Shown: in pieces, positions 6,651 to 14,814 of the stretch
Position numbering within the stretch: the first letter of the stretch is position 1
Layout: each line of letters opens with the position of its first letter
Assembly (NCBI RefSeq): GCF_004363725.1
Contig: NZ_SNZF01000012.1
Span: 37,724 to 101,723, forward strand
Direction: 5' to 3'
Source: Aquamicrobium defluvii
Lineage (GTDB): Bacteria; Pseudomonadota; Alphaproteobacteria; Rhizobiales; Rhizobiaceae
DNA: 64,000 nucleotides
Notes under the pieces: generated by a model
The model's input: only the letters and a program-made list of their open reading frames with translations
Told to the model about the DNA's origin: nothing
Database searches by the model: none
Translations under genes and position numbers: made by a program

Positions 6651-8255
6651 ATGATCTCATCCCCAGATTGCCCTGATCACGATAATTGCCCGGAGGAATT
6701 CCTTCGATATCTGCTCCGCCGTACAGGCGGTGTGGTAACTGCGGAGGTCGTTGCGGCTGCACGTGAAAAATTTGGCATCCCGCGATCAACGCTGTTTCGG
6801 CTGGCTGCACGGTTCAGAAAGACGCAACGAACATCCAGTCTCTGCCCCAGAAAACGCGGCACACAAGCAGGTGCTGTCAGGCTGGACCCGAGAACCGAGC
6901 GTGTCATTGCCGAGCAAGTGGATGGCTTCTGGCTTAGAAAGGAAAAACCAAGCTTTGCTGCACTCTTGCGGCGTATTCGGGAAGTCTGCCTGACGGAAGG
7001 TCTGTCCCCTCCTCACCGGAGCACCGTCCAGCGTAGAGTGTCCGAACTTATCCCTATGGCAGCGGCCCGCAAACGGGGGGAACGCGAGATTGAAGCCGCC
7101 TCGACGCCAAGCCCTGGTCAGTTCACTGTCGCAAAGCCGAATGCCCTTTGGCAGATCGATCATACCATCGTCGACGTCATTGTTGTTGACGAAAAGTTTC
7201 GTCGGCCCATCGGCCGACCGGTTCTGACGATCGCCATCGACGTTTGCACGAGAATGGTCGCGGGTTTCCATCTATCATTGGAAGCCCCATCGAGTACGTC
7301 AGTCGGTCTATGCCTCCTGCATTCCGTATACGACAAGACTGCCTGGCTGGATGAGCGAGGAATTGACATCCCCTGGCCTGTTGCCGGATTGCCCGAGGTT
7401 CTTCACTGCGACAATGGTGCAGATTTCAGGTCACGAGCGCTGGCCGATGCTTGCAGGGAGTACGGCATGAAACTCCTGTTCAGGCCGCCGGCCACACCCC
7501 GGTTCGGCGGACATATCGAACGGTTGATCGGCACAATGATGGGAGCAGTGCATCTGCTGCCCGGCACAACTTTCAGCAGCGTGAAGACCAGAGGCGGCTA
7601 CGATTCAGAGGGCCGCGCGAATCTTACATTGCGCGAGTTGGAAAAATGGATCGCGCTGGAGATCGTTGGCAAATATCACCAGCGGATACATACCTCGCTG
7701 TTGCGCCCTCCCCTGGCGGTCTGGCGCGAACGGCAAGGCGAAGTCGACTTCAACCTGCCATCTGATCGAATGGCATTCTGGACCAGCTTCCTGCCTGGCG
7801 AAAGGCGGCGCCTGCTGAAAGACGGCATCCATCTGGAAAAGATCCGGTACTGGTCTGATGCATTATCACGCGATGTCGGTCGTGGCGCCGAACTCGAGAT
7901 CAAATATGACCCACGAGACCTGTCCCGAATATTCGTTCGCCAATCAGATGGCAGGTTTATTGAAGCACGGTACCGCAATCTCGCATTCCCACCTGTTTCC
8001 TGGTGGGAGTGGAAGCACGCCAAGAAGGCACTTCGAGACCAGGGACGGCTTGAATTGCATGAGGACGTTATATTTGCGGCTATCGCACAACAGAGACAGA
8101 TCGAGGATATCGCAGCATCCTCAAGCGCAAAAGCACGCCGGAGTGTTACAAGAAGACCAGCTGAACCGAGTCGTGAAGGACATAGCACTGTTCAATCTAT
8201 CGATTTGACAAAACATAATCATTCAGACGACGACACGGAATATTGGGATCAATGA
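6651..8255 (+). CDS. tniA: TniA-like DDE transposase (copy 1)
   Basis: A 534-residue integrase-fold transposase. An N-terminal helix-turn-helix (GIPRSTLFRLAARFRK, residues about 42-57) precedes the catalytic core with D170 (WQIDHT), D254 (HCDNGADF) and E290 (GGHIERL), the last two 35 residues apart as in DD35E enzymes. A C-terminal Mu-transposase-type beta domain follows (RIFVRQSDGRFIEARYRNL). It cuts and joins transposon ends in concert with the ATPase TniB. Start ATG 6651 lacks a clear ribosome site but is the first in frame. Stop overlaps the tniB start (ATGA). Its translation is the same as that of the gene at 61414. Confidence 0.93.
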   Translation: MISSPDCPDHDNCPEEFLRYLLRRTGGVVTAEVVAAAREKFGIPRSTLFRLAARFRKTQRTSSLCPRKRGTQAGAVRLDPRTERVIAEQVDGFWLRKEKPSFAALLRRIREVCLTEGLSPPHRSTVQRRVSELIPMAAARKRGEREIEAASTPSPGQFTVAKPNALWQIDHTIVDVIVVDEKFRRPIGRPVLTIAIDVCTRMVAGFHLSLEAPSSTSVGLCLLHSVYDKTAWLDERGIDIPWPVAGLPEVLHCDNGADFRSRALADACREYGMKLLFRPPATPRFGGHIERLIGTMMGAVHLLPGTTFSSVKTRGGYDSEGRANLTLRELEKWIALEIVGKYHQRIHTSLLRPPLAVWRERQGEVDFNLPSDRMAFWTSFLPGERRRLLKDGIHLEKIRYWSDALSRDVGRGAELEIKYDPRDLSRIFVRQSDGRFIEARYRNLAFPPVSWWEWKHAKKALRDQGRLELHEDVIFAAIAQQRQIEDIAASSSAKARRSVTRRPAEPSREGHSTVQSIDLTKHNHSDDDTEYWDQ

Positions 8256-9130
8256 TTGAATTCCCTCACCTGGCACCCGGCGCCGCCGCATTGGCAAATG
8301 GACCAAACCATACAAGAATTCGTGCCATTCGGTCCGATCGATGGGTCGGCTTTGATCGCGCTCGTAGAGTATTACGGCATCTTGATGCGTTATGCGACCA
8401 TCCGCCAACAACACGCCCACCCGGCCTCGCTATTTATGGTCATAGCGGTATGGGCAAGACCATGCTCGTCGAAAAGTTCAAGCGCGATCATCCGCCCACC
8501 ATGAACCACAGCACCGGCGTGGAGAGCATGCCGGTGCTGGCAATTACATTGACGTCGCGCCCAACAGAGCGCCGGATATATGGGCAGTTGCTGATGGCAA
8601 TGGGAGCCAGCATCAACGAACGCCTGACCCTCATGGAACTTGAGATCAGAACCGTCCTCTTGCTGAAAAGCAATAATGTGCGCGTTCTGGTGTTTGACGA
8701 GGTCCATAACCTTCTCGCTGGGACGCCGAGGGAACAGCGCGTGATCCTGCAGCTTCTGCGATATCTCAGCAACGAGATCAAAGCCTCGCTTGTCTGTCTT
8801 GGCGTGTCGGAAGCACGCGACGCAATTGCCGGCGACACCCAACTGGCCCGGCGGCTGGATCAGTTCGTACTGCCCAGGTGGAAGGCAGATGAGGAGTTCC
8901 AGGAATTGGTAACCGCGATCCTGCGCAGCCTGCCGCTCAGACTTCCATCGGGTTTATCGAGCCAAAGCCTTCGCCATCTTTCTCGCCTCGGTGATGGCAT
9001 CACGGCTCGGGTGTTCGGGATATTAAACGAACTCGCAATCGAGGCGATCAAGGACGGAATCGAGCGCATCACTGATGAAAGCATCGAATCCTGGAGACCA
9101 GCCCTGGAAAAGGAAGCAGCGTTCGCATAG
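8252..9130 (+). CDS. tniB: TniB-like AAA+ ATPase, transposition helper (copy 1)
   Basis: A 292-residue TniB-family ATPase. Walker A is GHSGMGKT (residues 63-70) and Walker B ends FDE (148-150) in VLVFDEVHNLL. The preceding segment RIRAIRSDRWVGFDRARRVL is the usual TniB lead-in. TniB/TnsC proteins select the target, often by forming filaments that recruit the transposase. The start ATG 8252 overlaps the tniA stop (ATGA), so the pair is co-translated. Related Tn402/Tn5053 elements also carry tniQ; none is here, so target selection must run on two proteins or on help from elsewhere. Confidence 0.92.
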   Translation: MIEFPHLAPGAAALANGPNHTRIRAIRSDRWVGFDRARRVLRHLDALCDHPPTTRPPGLAIYGHSGMGKTMLVEKFKRDHPPTMNHSTGVESMPVLAITLTSRPTERRIYGQLLMAMGASINERLTLMELEIRTVLLLKSNNVRVLVFDEVHNLLAGTPREQRVILQLLRYLSNEIKASLVCLGVSEARDAIAGDTQLARRLDQFVLPRWKADEEFQELVTAILRSLPLRLPSGLSSQSLRHLSRLGDGITARVFGILNELAIEAIKDGIERITDESIESWRPALEKEAAFA

Positions 9131-9139
9131 CCACCAGAC

Positions 9140-9190
9140 GTTACACTCCAATTGAGACTCTCCTGCCCTGAGTCTCAATTGGAGTGTAAC
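9140..9190 (+). repeat. Right-end palindromic binding sites of the TniAB transposon
   Basis: Arms 9140-9160 and 9170-9190 are perfect 21-bp inverted copies of GTTACACTCCAATTGAGACTC with a 9-nt loop. A third, partial site in the same motif family lies at 9217-9230 next to the terminal repeat. Together with the left-end sites these form the expected multi-site transposase-binding ends. The hairpin could also stop transcription leaving tniB, but lacks a T-run. Confidence 0.72.
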
Positions 9191-9237
9191 TTTCTCGCGC
9201 AGAAAGCCAGAGTCCCAGATTGAAGTGTAAATCGACA

Positions 9238-9702
9238 ATCTTCGACAAGCTTTGGTACGACAAGTTATAGTTACATTGGTAGGTTGGAGTCGACGAACAA
9301 GCGTCTTTGTGAGGATAGCGTTAGAGCCCGCTAAGTTTCAGTGACGGACGCGTTTCAGAAGGGCCTGAACGAGCCTGACTGATGAGCTATCTGCCTTGGC
9401 TGAGGAACGAGCGACGGCGAAGCCAGTCACACGATGAATTTTCACGACCTGTTCGACAAGGAAGTTTCACCTACTTTCGGCAAACGCTTTTCGTTCTTCC
9501 GCACCTTCGAAGGTCGAACCAGCAAGTAAGATCAGTCTGAACCATGCCGTCGAACGTCGCTTGTTGCGTAAAGCCAATCCCCAGACATAAGCGATCGGCG
9601 AGCCCGACGGCATCTACCGTAAGTCGTAGCGTCAAATCTTTTGATACAGTGGTGGTGTGGCCGCGTCTTTCAGTTCAACCGTACAAAGCTATTTGGCTTC
9701 CG
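9238..9702. other. No gene recognised (465 bp)
   Basis: The stretch between the TniAB transposon and the IS3-family element has short open frames only, for example a 31-codon plus-strand frame at 9434-9529 with no recognisable family. It does not continue the IS6 transposase interrupted on the left side of the transposon, which shows that the two flanks were not contiguous before insertion. Confidence 0.5.
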
Positions 9703-9787
9703 TGTCCCCCGTCAGCACCAATGGCACAGATTTGAGGTTGTGATTTAAGGAGGATTTGGGCTTCGTCGTAGTGACGAAGGAACGAAG

Positions 9788-10174
9788 ATGAAGCCCAAAT
9801 CCTCCAATGCAAAATCGGCGGCCAAGACCCCTGCGGAGCAGGTGGTGAAGGACATCCGGCGCCAGACCCGGCGGCACTTCTCGGCTGAGGACAAGATCCG
9901 CATCGTGCTTGAAGGCCTGCGTGGCGATGACAGCATCGCCGAGCTGTGTCGCAAGGAGGGCATCGCCCAGAGCCTGTACTACACCTGGTCGAAGGAGTTC
10001 ATGGAAGCGGGCAAACGCCGCCTAGCGGGCGATACTGCCCGTGCCGCGACCACCGGTGAGGTCCAGGACCTGCGCCGCGAAGCCCGCGCCCTGAAGGAAT
10101 GCGTGGCCGACCTGACGCTGGAAAACCGGCTGCTCAAAAAAAGCATGATCGCGGATGGGGGCGACGACGAATGA
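9788..10174 (+). CDS. IS3-family transposase OrfA
   Basis: A 128-residue helix-turn-helix protein of the transposase_8 type. The DNA-binding core is FSAEDKIRIVLEGLRGDDSI then AELCRKEGIAQSLYYTWSKE (residues about 34-74), and the C-terminus is a leucine-zipper-like coiled coil (LRREARALKECVADL then TLENRLLKKSM). OrfA recognises the IS ends and regulates orfB. A GGAG-type ribosome site is weak. Its stop overlaps the orfB start as ATGA; many IS3 elements instead use frameshifting to make OrfAB, which cannot be excluded. Confidence 0.88.
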   Translation: MKPKSSNAKSAAKTPAEQVVKDIRRQTRRHFSAEDKIRIVLEGLRGDDSIAELCRKEGIAQSLYYTWSKEFMEAGKRRLAGDTARAATTGEVQDLRREARALKECVADLTLENRLLKKSMIADGGDDE

Positions 10175-11157
10175 GGTATCCTGCGTCCGAGAAGCTTGAG
10201 ATCATCCGGATCGTCGAGCAGTCGCACCTGCCGGCCAAGCGCACGCTGGACCAGCTCGGCATTCCTCGCCGGACGTTCTACCGCTGGTACGACCGCTACC
10301 TCGAAGGCGGGCCGGAAGCGCTGGAGGATCGGCCATCGACGCCGAGCCGGGTGTGGAACCGCATCGGCGGCGACATCCAGCAGCAGATCATCGAGATGGC
10401 ACTGGAAGCTGACGCGACCGATCTCAGCCCGCGCGAACTGGCGGTGCGCTTCACCGACGAGAAGCGCTACTTCGTATCGGAATCCACGGTTTACCGCCTG
10501 CTCAAGGCTCACGACCTGATCACCAGTCCGACCTATATCGTGATCAAGGCCGCCGATGCGTTCCATACGAAGACCACCCGGCCGAACGAGATGTGGCAGA
10601 CCGACTTCACCTACTTCAAGATCATCGGGTGGGGTTGGATGTATCTGTCGACCGTGCTTGATGACTTCTCGCGTTATATCATCGCCGGGAAACTATGCAC
10701 CAACATGCGGGCTGAGGACGTCACCGACACGCTGGACCTCGCACTCGCGGCGTCCGGCTGTGACAGTGCCACGGTGCTGCACAAGCCCAGGCTGCTCAGC
10801 GATAACGGCCCCAGTTACATCGCAGGCGAACTGGCGGAATATATCGAAGCCAACAAGATGAGCCATGTCCGCGGCGCCCCGATGCATCCCCAGACACAGG
10901 GCAAGATCGAACGCTGGCACCAGACCCTCAAAAACCGCATCCTGCTGGAAAACTACTTCCTGCCCGGCAACCTTGAGGCCCAGATCGAGGCCTTCGTCGA
11001 GCACTACAACCACCAGCGTTATCACGAGAGCCTGAACAACGTGACGCCCGCCGACGCCTACTTCGGCAGAGCGCCAGCCATCATCAAACAGCGTGAAAGG
11101 ATCAAGCGACAGACCATCGAATATCGGCGCTTGCAGCACCGCAGGCGCACCGCATAA
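10171..11157 (+). CDS. IS3-family transposase OrfB (DDE)
   Basis: A 328-residue DDE transposase. An N-terminal HTH_29/IS481-like segment (PAKRTLDQLGIPRRTFYRWY, residues 21-40) precedes the rve core with D145 (WQTDFT), D211 (LSDNGPSY) and E247 (GKIERWH), the last two 35 residues apart. The C-terminal H-Y-N motif EHYNHQRYHESLNNVTP is typical. The ATG at 10171 overlaps the orfA stop. An upstream in-frame start exists but lies inside orfA. All catalytic residues are intact. Confidence 0.92.
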   Translation: MRYPASEKLEIIRIVEQSHLPAKRTLDQLGIPRRTFYRWYDRYLEGGPEALEDRPSTPSRVWNRIGGDIQQQIIEMALEADATDLSPRELAVRFTDEKRYFVSESTVYRLLKAHDLITSPTYIVIKAADAFHTKTTRPNEMWQTDFTYFKIIGWGWMYLSTVLDDFSRYIIAGKLCTNMRAEDVTDTLDLALAASGCDSATVLHKPRLLSDNGPSYIAGELAEYIEANKMSHVRGAPMHPQTQGKIERWHQTLKNRILLENYFLPGNLEAQIEAFVEHYNHQRYHESLNNVTPADAYFGRAPAIIKQRERIKRQTIEYRRLQHRRRTA

Positions 11158-11249
11158 TATCAAACCCCAGACGAGGCCCGCACTCCGCTAATTTACGCCC
11201 CGATCTGTGCCGAATGTTCTGACGACGGACAGATTCCAATATTGGTGGC

Positions 11250-11498
11250 GTGCGGCGCCAGGATACGGCAACGCCCTCCTTCAGCGCGCTGCGCCTTGCG
11301 GCCTGGGAGACGTACCTCTCCACCTTTGACGGCTTCACCATCGCCGATCTCATTGCACATCCAGCGGGCAGCCGGACGAATTGTCTGGATTGCGAGCTCA
11401 TCAGATATGCCCGCCATGGACGAACCATGTGGAGGCTGAACGACCATATTGATCGTCACATACTGGCCTCCGAGGCCGGTGCTGGAGTCAGGTCCTGA
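11250..11498 (+). CDS. Hypothetical protein, possibly truncated by IS3 insertion
   Basis: An 82-codon frame starting at GTG 11250, only 19 bp from the right end of the IS3 element, so the true N-terminus may have been lost. The product has two Cys in NCLDCELIRYARHGRTMWRL and a moderately acidic/basic mix without membrane segments. I do not recognise the family. Codon use is GC-rich like the neighbourhood, which mildly favours coding. Confidence 0.35.
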   Translation: MRRQDTATPSFSALRLAAWETYLSTFDGFTIADLIAHPAGSRTNCLDCELIRYARHGRTMWRLNDHIDRHILASEAGAGVRS

Positions 11499-11533
11499 AT
11501 GGCGTGTCGCCGGATAATGAAGAAGAGCATATC

Positions 11534-11782
11534 ATGCCCCTTTTCAGTTTGTTCCAGTCACCGCTGCGCAATTTGATCTCTGGTTCTGCATCCCGTCATG
11601 TTCCGGGCTGCATCACGTTCGCATTGGCCGCCGCGCTGATGCTGTCGACGGAGGTCATCGCGCAGCAACCTGACTCAGCGCAGAATATACAGCAGCAGAC
11701 GGTGCAAGTGGGGCCGGAGGCGCAACAGCCGGCTTCCGCGCTGGGAACACCAGATGCGACTCTGATGACCGAACAGCAATGA
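11534..11782 (+). CDS. Small exported hypothetical protein
   Basis: An 82-residue product with a long N-terminal region (about 20 residues), a hydrophobic stretch CITFALAAALMLSTEVIAQQ that looks like a signal peptide with cleavage after VIA, and a Gln/Pro-rich mature part. Start ATG 11534 is preferred over an earlier GTG because GAAGAAGAG lies just upstream. No family recognised. It ends 12 bp before the higBA promoter. Confidence 0.4.
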   Translation: MPLFSLFQSPLRNLISGSASRHVPGCITFALAAALMLSTEVIAQQPDSAQNIQQQTVQVGPEAQQPASALGTPDATLMTEQQ

Positions 11783-11794
11783 CGAAGAAACAGA

Positions 11795-11823
11795 TTGCCA
11801 TATGTACCATTAGGTGGTACATT
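11795..11823 (+). promoter_or_regulatory. higBA promoter with embedded operator
   Basis: A sigma70-type pair TTGCCA (11795-11800) and TACATT (11818-11823) is spaced by 17 bp. Inside the spacer lies a perfect inverted repeat TGTACCA (11803-11809) / TGGTACA (11815-11821) with a 5-nt gap. A dimer bound there would block polymerase, the usual autorepression by the antitoxin or toxin-antitoxin complex. The toxin gene starts 23 bp downstream. Confidence 0.68.
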
Positions 11824-11845
11824 GTGACAGCGTCAGAGGCAGGGA

Positions 11846-12142
11846 ATGATCCTAGGGTTTCGAGATGAATGGTTAGGGGCCTTTTTCGTGGATGACGTTC
11901 ATTCCCGCAACATCCCGGCCGATCTCGAAAGCCGTCTGTTTCGCAAGCTCCAGATGATCGACGATGCCATGACCGACCAGGACTTGCGTGTGCCGCCGAG
12001 CAATCATTTCGAGAAGCTGAAAGGCAATCTCGACGGTTTCCATTCCATCCGCGTCAACAGGCAATGGCGGCTGGTGTTCCGATGGGATGGAAGCAGGGGC
12101 GAAGCGTCCAGCCTCTATCTGGACGACCACAGCTATCGATGA
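11846..12142 (+). CDS. higB: HigB-like type II toxin (RelE/ParE superfamily)
   Basis: A 98-residue protein with the plasmid-maintenance killer pattern: FRDEWLGAFF at the start, SRNIPADLESRLFRKLQMID (residues about 20-39), RVPPSNHFEKLKGNLDGF, and the C-terminal core SIRVNRQWRLVFRWDG...LYLDDHSY. HigB toxins are ribosome-dependent mRNA endonucleases. The toxin precedes its antitoxin, as is usual for HigBA and unlike most RelBE pairs. Conserved basic residues and C-terminal Tyr/His are present, so it is probably active. Confidence 0.93.
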   Translation: MILGFRDEWLGAFFVDDVHSRNIPADLESRLFRKLQMIDDAMTDQDLRVPPSNHFEKLKGNLDGFHSIRVNRQWRLVFRWDGSRGEASSLYLDDHSYR

Positions 12143-12152
12143 GGTGACGGAA

Positions 12153-12461
12153 ATGCTTATGACCGCGCGTAAACCGGCGACAGTCGGGGAAATTCTGGTG
12201 GAAGAGTTCATGCAGCCTTTGAGATTGACGCAATCGGCGTTGTCAGAGGCGATGGGCGTTCCGCGCAAGCATGTGAACGAGCTTTGCAACGACCGGCGCA
12301 CCGTGACGGCACCGACCGCGCTCATTCTGGCGCGCGTGTTCGGCAACAGCCCCGACTTCTGGCTGAACGTGCAGCGCCGCACCGATTTGTGGGAGGCGAT
12401 GCATTCTCCACGCGAGCGTGAGCGAATCGACCGGGCCAGACCGCTGGCTTCTGCCGCGTGA
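12153..12461 (+). CDS. higA: HigA-like antitoxin, XRE-type regulator
   Basis: A 102-residue protein opening ARKPATVGEILVEEFMQPLR, the standard HigA start, followed by an XRE helix-turn-helix (LTQSALSEAMGVPRKHVNEL, residues about 24-43) and SPDFWLNVQRRTDLWEA. HigA binds HigB and represses the pair. ATG 12153 follows the toxin stop by ten bases with GAGGTGACGGA as ribosome site; ATG 12159 is an alternative. The palindrome at 11803-11821 is the likely binding site. Confidence 0.93.
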   Translation: MLMTARKPATVGEILVEEFMQPLRLTQSALSEAMGVPRKHVNELCNDRRTVTAPTALILARVFGNSPDFWLNVQRRTDLWEAMHSPRERERIDRARPLASAA

Positions 12462-12486
12462 AGGCGGTTCGCGATCTACGGTAAAA

Positions 12487-12675
12487 GGACAACGCCCGCA
12501 CCGTGGACCGTAAGGTTCTGGAGGCCCGCGTGCTGACCGGCCTGCGCGAACGCATGATGACGCCAGAATGACACAAGAAGCCGTGCGCGCCTACACGGAA
12601 AGCAATCGGCTCAATCGCGAGCGCCCCCAGAGCGAGGACGCCACCCGCCGCGAGCTTGCCGAGATCGTACGCGTC
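12487..12675 (+). pseudogene. Serine site-specific recombinase, decayed C-terminal fragment
   Basis: Frame one from 12503 reads VDRKVLEARVLTGLRERMMT then PE and stops; a second frame from 12568 continues QEAVRAYTESNRLNRERPQS then EDATRRELAEI. Joined, they match the zinc-beta-ribbon/coiled-coil region near the C-terminus of large serine recombinases. One frameshift near 12568 and loss of both ends show it is dead. It hints at a former resolvase-type element here. Confidence 0.65.
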
Positions 12676-12707
12676 GAGCAGGGCGGCTATCACCGCCCCC
12701 TGTCCGC

Positions 12708-12950
12708 GACCCCAAGAAATTCGCCGGCCGCTCATGGTGCACGGGCTACCTGAAGCTTTTGCCGGAAGCGAAAGTCTACGCCGGCGGCGCAAATCGGGAC
12801 TGGTGGCTGTTTGAAAATCGCCGCTACCAGTATGTCTGTTTCAATCTTCCGAAGAACGCGATGATGTCGAAGCCCTGCGAGGGCTACACACTTCGCAGTG
12901 GGCTGCATTCCTGGCGGGTAGCGGAAGCAGAGCCGGAGAACGCCTCATAA
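12708..12950 (+). CDS. Hypothetical fragment, unknown family
   Basis: An open frame reading DPKKFAGRSWCTGYLKLLPE through FNLPKNAMMSKPCEGYTLRS to a stop at 12950, rich in aromatic residues and Cys (four), which is unlike a random frame. No good start codon is near: the first candidate is a TTG at 12759. It follows recombinase debris directly and may be the 3-prime end of a broken gene. Function unknown. Confidence 0.3.
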   Translation, partial: DPKKFAGRSWCTGYLKLLPEAKVYAGGANRDWWLFENRRYQYVCFNLPKNAMMSKPCEGYTLRSGLHSWRVAEAEPENAS

Positions 12951-13107
12951 AGTGGGCGTTTTCAGGACGGGAACACCGAGTATTTTAGGTACTGTCGCTC
13001 CGGCTCGGTCTCCTGCCAGGTGGCTGTCAGGATGACCGTGCTATGGTCTCATGCGAAATGAGCGGGGCTGCCCCCGTTCTCCACCGCCTGATGTCAGGAT
13101 AAATCAC

Positions 13108-13758
13108 ATGGCCACATTCATACTGATTGCCGGGGGCTGGCAGAGCGGCTGGGTCTACGAAAAAGTTGCGGAGATTCTCACCGCGCACGGGCACAATACG
13201 CTGCCGATTACACTCTCCGGGCTCGGCGACGTTCCCGCGCCGACAGCCAATCTGGATACTCATATCCAGGAAGTCGTTGACGTGATGAAATCGTACGAAG
13301 ACGTCGTCCTTGTCGGGCATTCATATGCGGGCATGGTTGTCAGTGGCGCAGCCGATATCGATCCGGCTCGAATCCGGGCTTCGGTTTATGTCGACGCTTA
13401 CGTTCCCGATTCCGGCGACTCTGTCTGGTCACTGACGACTCCCAAATTTCGGGAAATGTTCATCGAGGGAGCGAAGGGCGACGGACTGAATTGTGCACCG
13501 TCCCCCAGCATGGATGCTCGATGCCGCCCGCATCCGATGGGGACTTTCCTCCAATCGATCCGGCTTACTGGAAGATGGCGTGAGGTTCCTCGCAAGACCT
13601 ATGTCGGCGCACATGGATGGGACGGGAGTCCGTTCCGTGATCTGTATACGCGACTAGCGGGCGATCCGGATTGGTCGACGATTGCTCTCGATTGCGGGCA
13701 CAACGTAGCGCGACTGCAACCAGATGCTCTGGCCGAGATCTTGTTGGCTCAGGTGTGA
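13108..13758 (+). CDS. Alpha/beta-fold hydrolase (esterase-like)
   Basis: A 216-residue protein. It opens with the beta-strand and oxyanion region FILIAGGWQSGWVYEKVAEI, has the nucleophile elbow GHSYAG with Ser72, and a late histidine in DCGHNVARLQPDAL. The acid is probably D113 or D115 in YVDAYVPDSG. This matches the short EstC/salicylate-esterase-like branch of the superfamily that hydrolyses small esters. ATG 13108 has TCAGGAT upstream. It stands alone between recombinase debris and the thermonuclease, so context gives no substrate. Confidence 0.88.
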   Translation: MATFILIAGGWQSGWVYEKVAEILTAHGHNTLPITLSGLGDVPAPTANLDTHIQEVVDVMKSYEDVVLVGHSYAGMVVSGAADIDPARIRASVYVDAYVPDSGDSVWSLTTPKFREMFIEGAKGDGLNCAPSPSMDARCRPHPMGTFLQSIRLTGRWREVPRKTYVGAHGWDGSPFRDLYTRLAGDPDWSTIALDCGHNVARLQPDALAEILLAQV

Positions 13759-13983
13759 TCGGCGGGCGTGGCCTCAACCCGATAGCAAGGTTATTGCCCA
13801 TTTCCTTGTGGGGATCGTTGCAGACCGAGAAACTGGTAGAAGGTCCCTCGAAGGGAATCGCGTCAACGCCAGACCGTTGATTGCGGAGTTTCGGGACGCT
13901 TGCATTGAAAATCGCACCTAAAGCATCGAAGCTGGATCAGCTGCTCGGCTCAGTACTGGCGTCGGCCGTGAGACCGGTAGTAT

Positions 13984-14814
13984 TCACTGCTTCGCCCGCC
14001 GCCAGCCAGCTGCACGGGCTTCCTGTTCAGAGCAGAACCACCTCTCGCCTTTCGACGTCGTGATCTTCGTCCTCGAATACCATTTCTGCCCCGGGACGTG
14101 ATAAATCCGCTCGCCGCCCTTCGAGATGTTGCCTTTGATATCGCACGCTCCCGAATTGTCGGATGCCGAGGCCGCCGATGTGCCGGATGACGATACCAAC
14201 GGCACCATGGAGGAGTTCATTTCCTGGCGCTGGACGGCTCGCCACTCCCAAGGTGCCTGGAATGATCCTTGCCAGATGCCAATCTTCTCAGCCTTGGCGG
14301 CGGCTTGCTCCTTGGAGAATGCGCCGCTGCTGTAACGTGGCCAATCCATTGCGTGCCCGTTTCTGACCAGCCATCGTTGAACGCTCGCGCCGTCTGCACG
14401 GGAACAGTTGCCGACGAAACGGCCGTATTGGTCTCGATCCACGTAAGAGCACGATGTTGGCGATGATGCCGCCAGCCAGGTTGACAAGGCATTGGCCGAC
14501 TGGGCGCCGCACCGGTACATCCGGCCGCCGCTGTCCGAACAGAGCTGCGCGGATTCCGGCGCGTCGATCCCATTGAAGCGGATTCGCTCACCGTGAATCT
14601 CGATGGTGTCGCCGTCGATTACGGATGCGGCGCCGACGATGGTTTCCGTGGTGCTGGAAGTGACGACCTGCGCCGCACGCGGTAGCGGTAGTTGCTGCAC
14701 GAGACCCGGTCCGAAATACCCGGCGGCTCCGGCGATGCCCATGGCGGCGAGAATGGGAACGATGCCCCCTGCCCTGCCGGATTTCTGCTGTTTGAAATAG
14801 ACGACCTTGCCCAT
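13984..14814 (-). CDS. Membrane-anchored thermonuclease (SNase family)
   Basis: A 276-residue protein. Residues about 17-37 (GIVPILAAMGIAGAAGYFG) form a single membrane anchor or uncleaved signal. The staphylococcal nuclease domain spans about 58-195, with VIDGDTIEIHGERIRFNGID (residues 65-84) carrying the calcium-binding Asp pair and catalytic Arg, and DAPES next to it. A small C-terminal module (GNISKGGERIYHVPGQKWYS then GERWFCSEQEARAAGWRRA) is a common partner in rhizobial nucleases. It likely degrades nucleic acid in the periplasm. Divergent from the Omp gene. Confidence 0.92.
   Translation of the reverse strand: MGKVVYFKQQKSGRAGGIVPILAAMGIAGAAGYFGPGLVQQLPLPRAAQVVTSSTTETIVGAASVIDGDTIEIHGERIRFNGIDAPESAQLCSDSGGRMYRCGAQSANALSTWLAASSPTSCSYVDRDQYGRFVGNCSRADGASVQRWLVRNGHAMDWPRYSSGAFSKEQAAAKAEKIGIWQGSFQAPWEWRAVQRQEMNSSMVPLVSSSGTSAASASDNSGACDIKGNISKGGERIYHVPGQKWYSRTKITTSKGERWFCSEQEARAAGWRRAKQ

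Larger units (their letters stand above)
6491..9237 (+). mobile_element. TniA/TniB transposon, copy 1 (2,747 bp)
   Basis: Ends are TGTCGATTTA at 6491 and its complement TAAATCGACA ending 9237, giving the 5-TGT...ACA-3 termini of the Tn7/Mu/Tn5053 superfamily. The terminal repeats also share CTGGGACTC a little further in. The element carries only tniA and tniB. The 61254-64000 copy matches it as far as compared, with a constant offset of 54,763. No 5-bp target duplication is seen (TGGAC left, ATCTT right), so flanking DNA has been deleted or exchanged after insertion. No TniQ, resolvase or cargo gene lies inside. Confidence 0.93.
9703..11231 (+). mobile_element. IS3-family insertion sequence (about 1.53 kb)
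   Basis: Left end TGTCCCCCGTCAGCACC (9703) matches the complement of the right end, TGTCCGTCGTCAGAAC (ending 11231), with a further shared GGCACAGAT inside, giving imperfect terminal repeats of roughly 35 bp. Between them lie orfA and orfB with an ATGA overlap. No target duplication is obvious. Both frames are full length, so the element may be active. Confidence 0.85.

Noticed and set aside
9434..9529. 31-codon frame MNFHDLFDKEVS...
   Set aside because: Too short, no ribosome site of note and no recognisable family in transposon-flanking debris.
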